A stretch of 64,000 nucleotides of DNA from assembly GCA_052143575.1 (NCBI GenBank), contig JBKQSP010000055.1, positions 5,900 to 69,899 on the forward strand. The letters are read 5' to 3'. Below the pieces are notes generated by a model that saw only the letters and a program-made list of their open reading frames with translations, did not search any database and was not told where the DNA came from. The translations under genes and the position numbers were made by a program. Source of the stretch: JAKACA01 sp052143575 (GTDB lineage: Bacteria > Actinomycetota > Acidimicrobiia > Acidimicrobiales > Bog-793). Below, piece by piece: positions 57,752-64,000 of the stretch; position 1 is the first letter of the stretch, and each line of letters opens with the position of its first letter.

Positions 57752-59128
57752 CTAGCGCGTGCCCCGGCTCGATGGAGTGAATCGGCCGCCCTTTTGCTTG
57801 CTCTTGCCGGGTTTCTTGGCGGTGCCGTTCACCATGCGGCTCATCGGCCCGAGGGACCGAACCATCTTCTGCATCTCCTTGAACTGCTTGAGCAGATTGT
57901 TGACCTCCGTCGTGGAGGTGCCGCTGCCGTTGGCGATGCGAAGACGTCTCGTACCGTCGATGACCGTCAGGCCGCGGCGCTCGTCCGGCGTCATCGACTT
58001 GATGATCGCCTCGACCCGACCGACGTCCTTGTCGTCGATCTTGGCATCTCGGAAATCTTTCGGCACGCCGGGCAGCATGCCGAGCATGCCCTGCAGGGGC
58101 CCGATCCGCTTGATCTGCTGCAGTTGCTCGAGAAAGTCCTCGAAGGAGAACTGCCCGGCCATGAGCCGCTCGGTGGCCTTCTCGGCCACCTTGGAGTCGT
58201 ATTCGCGCTCCGCCTTCTCGATGAGGCTGAGCACGTCGCCCATCCCGAGGATGCGGCTGGCGAGGCGATCCGGGTGGAAGATCTCGAATTCGGACGTCCG
58301 CTCGCCCTCGGAGACAAAGGCGATCGGCTTGCCGACGACCTGCTTGACCGAAAGCGCTGCGCCCCCGCGGGCATCGCCGTCGACCTTGGTGAGGATGACG
58401 CCGTCGAGGGCGAGGGCGTCGTTGAAGGCTTCCGCCGTCCGCACGGCGTCCTGGCCGGTCATGGCGTCGACGACGAAGAACGTGTAGTCCGGATCGATGG
58501 CCTGCGAGATCGCCTTCACCTCGGCCATGAGGGCGTCGTCGATGGCAAGGCGGCCGGCGGTGTCCACGATCACGACGTCACGACCGAGCCGCAGTGCTTC
58601 GGCCACACCCTTGCGGGCGACGCTGACGGGATCGCTCGGCTCGGAGAAGACGGGAACGCCGACGTCGGGATCCTCTCCGAGGATGCGCAGCTGCTCGACG
58701 GCGGCCGGGCGCTGCAGGTCAGCGGCGATGAGAAGGGGCCGGCGGCCCTGCCTCTTGAACCAGCGAGCCAGCTTGGCGGCCGCCGTCGTCTTGCCGGAGC
58801 CCTGCAGGCCGGCCAGTAGCACGACGGTCGGCGGCTTGGAGGCGTAATGGATCTTGAGCGGCTCGCCGCCGAGGGTGCTCGTGAGCTCCTCGTTGACGAC
58901 CTTGATGACTTGCTGAGCAGGCGTGAGGCTCTTCGAGAGCTCCGCACCGCTGCAGCGCGCCCGAATGCGCTCGATGAGGTCCCTGACGACGTTCAGGTTG
59001 ACGTCGGCCTCGAGGAGGGCCACCCGGATCTCCCGGAGGACCTCGTTGACCTCGGCGTCGCCAAGACGCCCGCGGCTACGCAGGCTCTTGAGGATCCCCT
59101 CGAAGCGGTCGGTCAGCGTCTCGAACAT
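57752..59128 (-). CDS. ffh: Signal recognition particle protein Ffh
   Basis: Ffh binds SRP RNA and signal sequences of nascent membrane proteins. The 458-residue protein has the N helical bundle, the G domain (GLQGSGKTTAAAKLARWF, DTAGRLAIDD, TKVDGDARGG) and the Met-rich M domain (LQGMLGMLPG, SMTPDERRGLTVIDGTRRLRIANGSG as two halves). A TAACCT box ten bases upstream of the ATG at 59128 supports the start and a separate transcript from ftsY. Confidence 0.97.
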   Translation of the reverse strand: MFETLTDRFEGILKSLRSRGRLGDAEVNEVLREIRVALLEADVNLNVVRDLIERIRARCSGAELSKSLTPAQQVIKVVNEELTSTLGGEPLKIHYASKPPTVVLLAGLQGSGKTTAAAKLARWFKRQGRRPLLIAADLQRPAAVEQLRILGEDPDVGVPVFSEPSDPVSVARKGVAEALRLGRDVVIVDTAGRLAIDDALMAEVKAISQAIDPDYTFFVVDAMTGQDAVRTAEAFNDALALDGVILTKVDGDARGGAALSVKQVVGKPIAFVSEGERTSEFEIFHPDRLASRILGMGDVLSLIEKAEREYDSKVAEKATERLMAGQFSFEDFLEQLQQIKRIGPLQGMLGMLPGVPKDFRDAKIDDKDVGRVEAIIKSMTPDERRGLTVIDGTRRLRIANGSGTSTTEVNNLLKQFKEMQKMVRSLGPMSRMVNGTAKKPGKSKQKGGRFTPSSRGTR

Positions 59129-59138
59129 GAGCCTTGCC

Positions 59139-59144
59139 AGGTTA
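59139..59144 (-). promoter_or_regulatory. -10 box of ffh
   Basis: TAACCT on the minus strand lies ten bases before the ffh ATG at 59128, in the 44-base gap after ftsY. No ribosome-binding site is seen. Confidence 0.55.
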
Positions 59145-59172
59145 GTCGGGGCGGAGGCCTGCCCCGGGACCG

Positions 59173-60288
59173 TCAGCCGAAGAGAGCTGCCACGAACTCG
59201 GCCGCATCGAAGTGGACGAGGTCGGCGGCCGTCTCTCCGACTCCTACCAGCTTGATCGGCAGACCGAGCTCGCTGCGGATGGCGAGGACGACACCACCCT
59301 TGGCCGTCCCGTCCAGCTTCGTGAGGACAACCCCGGTGACGGCGACGGCTTCGGTGAACTGTTTGGCCTGCACGAGACCGTTCTGGCCGGTCGTGGCGTC
59401 GAGGACGAGGAGGACCTCGGTGAGCTGCCCGGGCGGCCGTTCCGCCACGCGGCGGACCTTGCGCAGCTCCTCCATGAGGTTGATCTTCGTGTGGAGCCGT
59501 CCGGCCGTGTCGGCCAGCACGAGATCGGCGCCGCGGGCGGCGGCGTGGGCGACGGCGTCGAAGATGACCGACGACGGGTCGGCGCCGTCGGCGCCCCGGA
59601 TGAGCGTGGCGTCGGCTCGCTCCGCCCACGTCTCGAGCTGCTCGCCGGCCGCCGCCCGGAAGGTGTCGCCCGCTGCCAGCACGACCGTGCGGCCCTCGGC
59701 ACGCTCGCGGGCGGCCACCTTGCCGATCGTTGTCGTCTTGCCGACGCCGTTCACGCCGACGAACAGCCACACGGTGGGGCCCTCACCGTCCCCGTAGGAA
59801 AGGGCCGGCTCGTCGCCCGCAAAGATCGCCTCGAGGTCCGCCCGCAACGCCGCCAGCAGGGCTTCCGGCGTCTTTTCGACCTCTCCCGACCGCACGCTCG
59901 CCTTCAGCTCGTCGAGTACCCTCGTCGTGGTGGCGATGCCGGCGTCCGCTAGCAGGAGGGCTTCTTCGAGCTCCTCGAAGGTGGTGTCGTCGACGGCCCT
60001 GCCCCGGATGCCGTCCAAATAGCCGCCGAGCAGCTGGCGGGCTTTGCCGAGCCGGTCGCGCAGCGCCGGGCGCCCCGCCAGGACAGCCTCGGCGGCGGGC
60101 ACTTCTTCGACCTCGGCCGCCTCGCCCGGTGGGGCGATGACCTGCGTCGCCGAGGATCCCGGACCCGCCACGGGAGGGAGGGCCACGCGAGGTCGCGCCC
60201 GCAGGCGGCGAGAACGGCTCGACACGCCGATGCCGACGCCGAGCAGGACGACGACGAAAACGGCAACGAGGACGATGACGAGGACCAT
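59173..60288 (-). CDS. ftsY: Signal recognition particle receptor FtsY
   Basis: FtsY docks SRP-bound ribosomes at the membrane. The 371-residue protein begins with one hydrophobic helix (LVIVLVAVFVVVLLGVGIGV), an actinobacterial way to anchor it, and an acidic linker. The NG domain shows GVNGVGKTTTIGKVA, DTAGRLHTK, TKLDGTAKGG and the end FDAAEFVAALFG. A TAGGCT box precedes the ATG. Confidence 0.97.
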   Translation of the reverse strand: MVLVIVLVAVFVVVLLGVGIGVSSRSRRLRARPRVALPPVAGPGSSATQVIAPPGEAAEVEEVPAAEAVLAGRPALRDRLGKARQLLGGYLDGIRGRAVDDTTFEELEEALLLADAGIATTTRVLDELKASVRSGEVEKTPEALLAALRADLEAIFAGDEPALSYGDGEGPTVWLFVGVNGVGKTTTIGKVAARERAEGRTVVLAAGDTFRAAAGEQLETWAERADATLIRGADGADPSSVIFDAVAHAAARGADLVLADTAGRLHTKINLMEELRKVRRVAERPPGQLTEVLLVLDATTGQNGLVQAKQFTEAVAVTGVVLTKLDGTAKGGVVLAIRSELGLPIKLVGVGETAADLVHFDAAEFVAALFG

Positions 60289-60297
60289 GGCCGGGCG

Positions 60298-60303
60298 AGC
60301 CTA
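60298..60303 (-). promoter_or_regulatory. -10 box of ftsY
   Basis: TAGGCT on the minus strand ends nine bases before the ATG at 60288. It shares the string TAGGCTCGCCC with the metG promoter at 6491-6481. Confidence 0.5.
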
Positions 60304-60438
60304 CCGGTGCTGGCCGAAGAGCACTTTCGCCCTCGCCGGCGGCCTCGTCGGCAATTCTGGCCACGGTCGAGCGGCGCCGGCGCCGGCCGTGCGAGCCCCG
60401 GTCGAGCGTCCCTCCGGCGCGCCGCCAGCCAGCCGCGC

Positions 60439-63400
60439 TCAGCCCGTTCGGGTAGTCCTCGACGCAGCGAGCCGCTCGCTCACGACCTTGGAGGCGCCGC
60501 CCGGTTGCAAGGTGACGCCGTAGAGAACGTCGGCGGACTCCATCGTGCGCTTCTGGTGGGAGACGACGAGGAGCTGCGCCTCGCTCCGGAATTCGTCCAT
60601 GAGGTCGAGGAAGCGGTGGAGGTTGATGTCGTCGAGGGCGGCCTCGACTTCGTCCATCAGGTAGAAGGGCGACGGCCGGCTGCGGAACACGGCGAACAGG
60701 AAGGCGAGGGCGACGAGGGAGCGCTCCCCGCCGGAGAGCAGCGAGAGGCGGCGCACGTTGCGGCCCGCCGGGCGTGCCTCGATCTCGACACCCGTGGCGA
60801 GCAGGTCGTTCGGGTCGATGAGGCTGAGACGCCCCGTGCCACCGGGGAACAGGGTGGAGAAGAGCGCCTCGAAGTGGCGCGCCACGTCCGCAAAAGCCTC
60901 CGTGAACCCGTTGACGATCTCCTCGTCGACCGCACGTACGACTCGCGACAGCTCGCGGCGGGCGGCCCGTACGTCGTCGAGCTGCCCGGCGAGGAAGCGG
61001 TCACGTTCCTCGAGGGCGGCCAGCTCCTCGAGGGCAAGCGGGTTGACGGGGCCGAGCAGGCGCAGCTCGCGGTCGAGCTCGCGCAGACGTGCCGCCGCCG
61101 GCGTCCCCGGTGGGAGCTCGGGGCACGGCGCCGCCATGGCCTCTGCCGGCTCGGTCTCGAGATCGTTGCGGAGCGTCTGGACGGCTGCCTCCAGGCGCAC
61201 GCGCAGCTCGGCCAGCTCGAGCTCCACGCGCTGCAACCGCTCACGAACGCCGGCGAGCTCACGCTCGGCGCCCGTGCGGGCCGCCCGCGCCTCGGACAAG
61301 CGGCTCGTGATGGAAGCGACGGCGGCGTCGTGCACGGAGCGGCGTTCCCGCAGCACGGCGAGCACGGCGGCCAGCTCGCTGCGCAGGTCGTCCACGGCCG
61401 CCGCCAGGCGCTCGAGCGCCCGCGTCGAGGTCTCGAGGGCCTGACGCCGGCCGGTCGCCTCGGCGCGGGCCGTCTCGTACCCGCTGAGCCTGGCCTCGAC
61501 CTGGCGATGGCGATCGCCCAGCATGCTCTGGCGTTCGTCGAGGCCGGCGGCCCGGATCTCCCAGTCGGCACGGCTGGAGGCGAGCGATCGCGCCCACTCG
61601 TCGAGGCGGCGGCGCTCAGCGGCGGCCACCTCGGCGACGTCCGCAATGTCCCGCTCGAATTGCTCGGCAAGGGCCAGCTCGGCCTCGCCCGCCTCGAGGG
61701 CGGCCCCCAGCACCGACACCTGGCGCCGGAGCTCCCCGAGGCCGGCCGAAGCGAGCGGCACCTGCTCGCGCAGCAGCTGCAGGCGCCGAGCCAGCTCCTG
61801 TTGCTGCGCCTTGCACTGCCGCTCCTCGGCCGAGGCTGTGGCGAATCGACGCCCCGACTCGGAGGCGTCCTCCCGCTCCAGCGCGTAGGCCTGGCGGGCC
61901 GCTTCGGCGAGCGCCCGAGCCTCCGCCGCCTCCCCCTCGGCCAAGACGGCGTCGAGGCGAACGACCTCGAGGGCGGCCTTCGTGGCGCCTGCCCGCCCGG
62001 CCCCGAGGCGCCACTCGTCTGCAGAGAAGCGGTCCCCCTCCAAGGTGACGACGACAATGCCGGCGGGGAGGGTCTCGACGAGATCGAGAGCCGTGGCGAG
62101 ATCGCGGCGGCACAGCACGACGCCGGCGAGCAAGCGGTCGAGGAGGGGGTCGACGGCGGCGTGGGTCGCCCGCACGCACGAGCGCAGCAGCTCGGTTCCG
62201 GCCGGCGCGCTCGGGAGCCCGGCGGGCGGGACCCCGGGCTCGGCTCGCACGACCGATCCGTCGATCCCGCAGCTGCGGAGGTGCTCGATGGCGCTGCGGG
62301 CCTCGCCGGAGCCCTCGACGACGACGGCCCTGAGCGCCTCGGAGACGCCCGCCTCAAAAGCCAGCTCGCAACCTTCGTCGAGCTCGACGACGTCGAGGAG
62401 GGTGCCGAGGACGCCCGGGCGGCCGGCGAGGTGTTCGACGCCGGCCCGCGCATGGGCCTCGTCGAGCGCCATCTGGAGCGCATGGGCGCGGGCGGCGAGG
62501 CCCTGCGAGCGCTCGACAGCCTCACGAGCGGTCGCCTCCGTCGTCATCACGGCGGCCGCTGCCGCCCGTTCGGCGTCCTCGGCGGCGATGAGGAGCCCTC
62601 GGGCGGCATCGGTCTCGCCGCGACGGCGATCGGCGTCGAGATCCGCCTGAGCGACGGCGACCTCCAGCTCGGCGACCTGATGAGCGAGCGCAGACTCGCG
62701 CTCGGCGGCAGCGGCGAGCGCCTCGCGGGCCGCGGCCAGCTCGTCGCGCACGCCGTCGCGCAGCCGTCGCAGGCGGGCGGCCTCACCGGCAGCCTCCACG
62801 GGCGATGCACCTCCGGCCGGGTACTGGCGGCCCGCCCACACCTCCTCGGCGGCGGCGAGGTCATCGGCTTCGGTCTGCAGCGCCAGCCGCTCCGGCCGTA
62901 GGCCGTCGGCCAGGGCCGAGGTCTCGGCCAGCTCGGCCTCGATGCGGGCGGCCTCCGCCTCGAGGGAGGCGACGACGTCGGTCTCCATGCTCTGCGCCAA
63001 CGCCTGTGCGACGCTCCGGCGCCGCTCGGCGATGACGTTGCCGATACCGCGAGCGCGCTCGGACAGGCGCTCGGCGACACCGAGCCCCGAGACGACGTCG
63101 TCGGCCTGCTCGGTCCTGAGGGCGCCCTCGGTGACGGCGACGAACTCGTCGAGGCGGGCGAGCTCCGCTTTGAGCCGGCCGTCGGCGGTCTGGAGGGACT
63201 GGCGGGACGCCTCCGCTTCGGCGAGGCGCTGCTTCAGCGACGTGAGCTCCGTGCCGGCCAGGAAGAGGCGGAGCGCCCGCAGCTCGGAGGCGAGGGCGTC
63301 GTGGCGGCGGGCCGCTTCGGCTTGGCGCTCGAGCGGGCGCAACTGGCGACGCACCTCCCGGTGCAGATCCTGCAGCCGCAGGAGGTTGGCCTCTGTCGAC

Positions 63401-63945
63401 TCGATCCGCCGCTCCGCCCGCTCGCGGCGGCGCCGGAACTTGAGGATGCCGGCGGCTTCCTCGATGACCGCCCTCCGGTCCTCCGGACGCGCCTGCAAGA
63501 TGGCGTCGAGCTGGCCCTGGCCCATGATGACGTGCTGCTGGCGCCCGACGCCGGCGTCCGACAGCAGCTCTTGGACGTCGAGCAGCCGGCAGGCGGCCCC
63601 GTTCATCGAGTACTCACTCTCGCCGGTGCGAAACAGCGTCCGGGTGATCGTCACCTCGGCGAGATCGACCGGCAGCCGGCGGGAGGAATTGTCGATCGTG
63701 AGCGACACCTCTGCCCGCCCGAGGGCCGGCCGCTTCGAGGTGCCGGCGAAGATGACGTCGTCCATCTTCGTGGACCGGACCACCTTCGGGCCCTGGGCGC
63801 CTAGCACCCAGGCGACGGCGTCGACGACGTTCGACTTGCCGGACCCGTTCGGCCCGACCACCACGGTGATGCCCGGCTCGAGCTCGATCGTCGTCGGATC
63901 GGCGAACGACTTGAAACCCTTGAGAGAGAGCGTCTTCAGGAACAC
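60439..63945 (-). CDS. smc: Chromosome segregation protein SMC
   Basis: SMC is the ATPase of the bacterial condensin that folds the chromosome. The 1168-residue protein has the N-terminal Walker A head (GPNGSGKSNVVDAVAWVLG near residue 32), long coiled coils rich in Ala, Glu and Arg, the hinge (about 510-650, with RPGVLGTLLDVVE), and the C-terminal head with LLSGGERSLVALAFLFAV and Walker B YLMDEVEAALDD. It is full length. The start is a GTG at 63945. The large frame opposite to it (60307-62901) is a shadow. Confidence 0.97.
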   Translation of the reverse strand: MFLKTLSLKGFKSFADPTTIELEPGITVVVGPNGSGKSNVVDAVAWVLGAQGPKVVRSTKMDDVIFAGTSKRPALGRAEVSLTIDNSSRRLPVDLAEVTITRTLFRTGESEYSMNGAACRLLDVQELLSDAGVGRQQHVIMGQGQLDAILQARPEDRRAVIEEAAGILKFRRRRERAERRIESTEANLLRLQDLHREVRRQLRPLERQAEAARRHDALASELRALRLFLAGTELTSLKQRLAEAEASRQSLQTADGRLKAELARLDEFVAVTEGALRTEQADDVVSGLGVAERLSERARGIGNVIAERRRSVAQALAQSMETDVVASLEAEAARIEAELAETSALADGLRPERLALQTEADDLAAAEEVWAGRQYPAGGASPVEAAGEAARLRRLRDGVRDELAAAREALAAAAERESALAHQVAELEVAVAQADLDADRRRGETDAARGLLIAAEDAERAAAAAVMTTEATAREAVERSQGLAARAHALQMALDEAHARAGVEHLAGRPGVLGTLLDVVELDEGCELAFEAGVSEALRAVVVEGSGEARSAIEHLRSCGIDGSVVRAEPGVPPAGLPSAPAGTELLRSCVRATHAAVDPLLDRLLAGVVLCRRDLATALDLVETLPAGIVVVTLEGDRFSADEWRLGAGRAGATKAALEVVRLDAVLAEGEAAEARALAEAARQAYALEREDASESGRRFATASAEERQCKAQQQELARRLQLLREQVPLASAGLGELRRQVSVLGAALEAGEAELALAEQFERDIADVAEVAAAERRRLDEWARSLASSRADWEIRAAGLDERQSMLGDRHRQVEARLSGYETARAEATGRRQALETSTRALERLAAAVDDLRSELAAVLAVLRERRSVHDAAVASITSRLSEARAARTGAERELAGVRERLQRVELELAELRVRLEAAVQTLRNDLETEPAEAMAAPCPELPPGTPAAARLRELDRELRLLGPVNPLALEELAALEERDRFLAGQLDDVRAARRELSRVVRAVDEEIVNGFTEAFADVARHFEALFSTLFPGGTGRLSLIDPNDLLATGVEIEARPAGRNVRRLSLLSGGERSLVALAFLFAVFRSRPSPFYLMDEVEAALDDINLHRFLDLMDEFRSEAQLLVVSHQKRTMESADVLYGVTLQPGGASKVVSERLAASRTTRTG

Positions 63946-63954
63946 GTTGCGATC

Positions 63955-63960
63955 ACGATA
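63955..63960 (-). promoter_or_regulatory. -10 box of smc
   Basis: TATCGT on the minus strand ends nine bases before the GTG at 63945. There is no ribosome-binding site. Confidence 0.5.
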
Positions 63961-64000
63961 GACGGGGCGGCAGACCCTCCCGGGGATTCGCCGGCTTCTC

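Noticed and set aside
60307..62901. An 864-codon open frame on the plus strand opposite smc
   Set aside because: SMC is complete on the minus strand. The other frame has repetitive Gly, Leu, Arg and Glu content and no recognisable domain.
1..64000. CRISPR arrays or toxin-antitoxin and restriction systems
   Set aside because: No regularly spaced repeats and no Cas, toxin or restriction enzyme motifs were seen in any supported gene.

Overview
The window is a high-GC chromosomal segment from an actinomycete-type bacterium, most likely of the class Acidimicrobiia. The markers seen are the two tiny actinobacterial ribosomal proteins bS22 and bL37, DUF2469, a DUF2510 protein, an SCO6745-family protein, a secreted-type VSCTSASACVAVG motif, and the smc-ftsY-ffh-rpsP-khpA-rimM-trmD-rplS block. 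Class level is inferred from gene content; no marker gene tree could be made.

Layout. 1-2000: the end of a membrane protein coupled to an ECF-type sigma factor, tRNA-Gln, and a ClpC-N-domain protein with a zinc ribbon. 2171-10500: housekeeping genes (bS22, ispE, rsmA, tatD, metG, rsmI, DUF192, bL37, glycerophosphodiesterase, an unknown gene, a PfkB kinase). 10526-17789: aminopeptidase N, a GDT1-type transporter, a methyltransferase, and an operon of GT4 glycosyltransferase, methyltransferase and alpha/alpha-toroid protein. 17854-20809: an Nramp-like transporter, a soluble MgtE-N/CBS protein, and upstream of them a 23-codon proline/arginine-rich leader ORF whose end forms a strong hairpin. 21030-32141: an acyl-CoA/lipid group (two acyl-CoA dehydrogenases, aldo/keto reductase, NifU-like protein, nucleotidyltransferase, nitronate monooxygenase, FadD, an AttH-like protein, an APH-like kinase). 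32154-34600: a small unknown gene, an IS630 element at its 5' end, and an SRAP/YedK gene. 34678-45183: dxs and a complete kdp potassium system, with KdpD split into two proteins and the sensor half fused to an OB-fold domain. 45337-49719: a small unknown gene, ald, dprA and comM. 49982-54253: accessory genes lodged between comM and yraN. 54258-63945: yraN, DUF2469 and the conserved rplS-to-smc block.

How it works together. Many genes in runs overlap by 1-7 bases (ATGA, GTGA, TGATG), so translation is probably coupled along rsmA-ispE, metG-tatD, DUF192-rsmI, GT4-MT-toroid, kdp and comM-dprA. Genes at the head of transcripts often have a TAnnnT box ending only 6-10 bases before the start codon and no Shine-Dalgarno sequence. 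This argues for widespread leaderless transcripts. The strongest candidate for an undescribed regulatory system is the leader peptide and hairpin in front of the MgtE-N/CBS plus Nramp operon: it has the architecture of proline-codon Mg2+-sensing leaders such as MgtL, but controls a different transporter pair in a different phylum.
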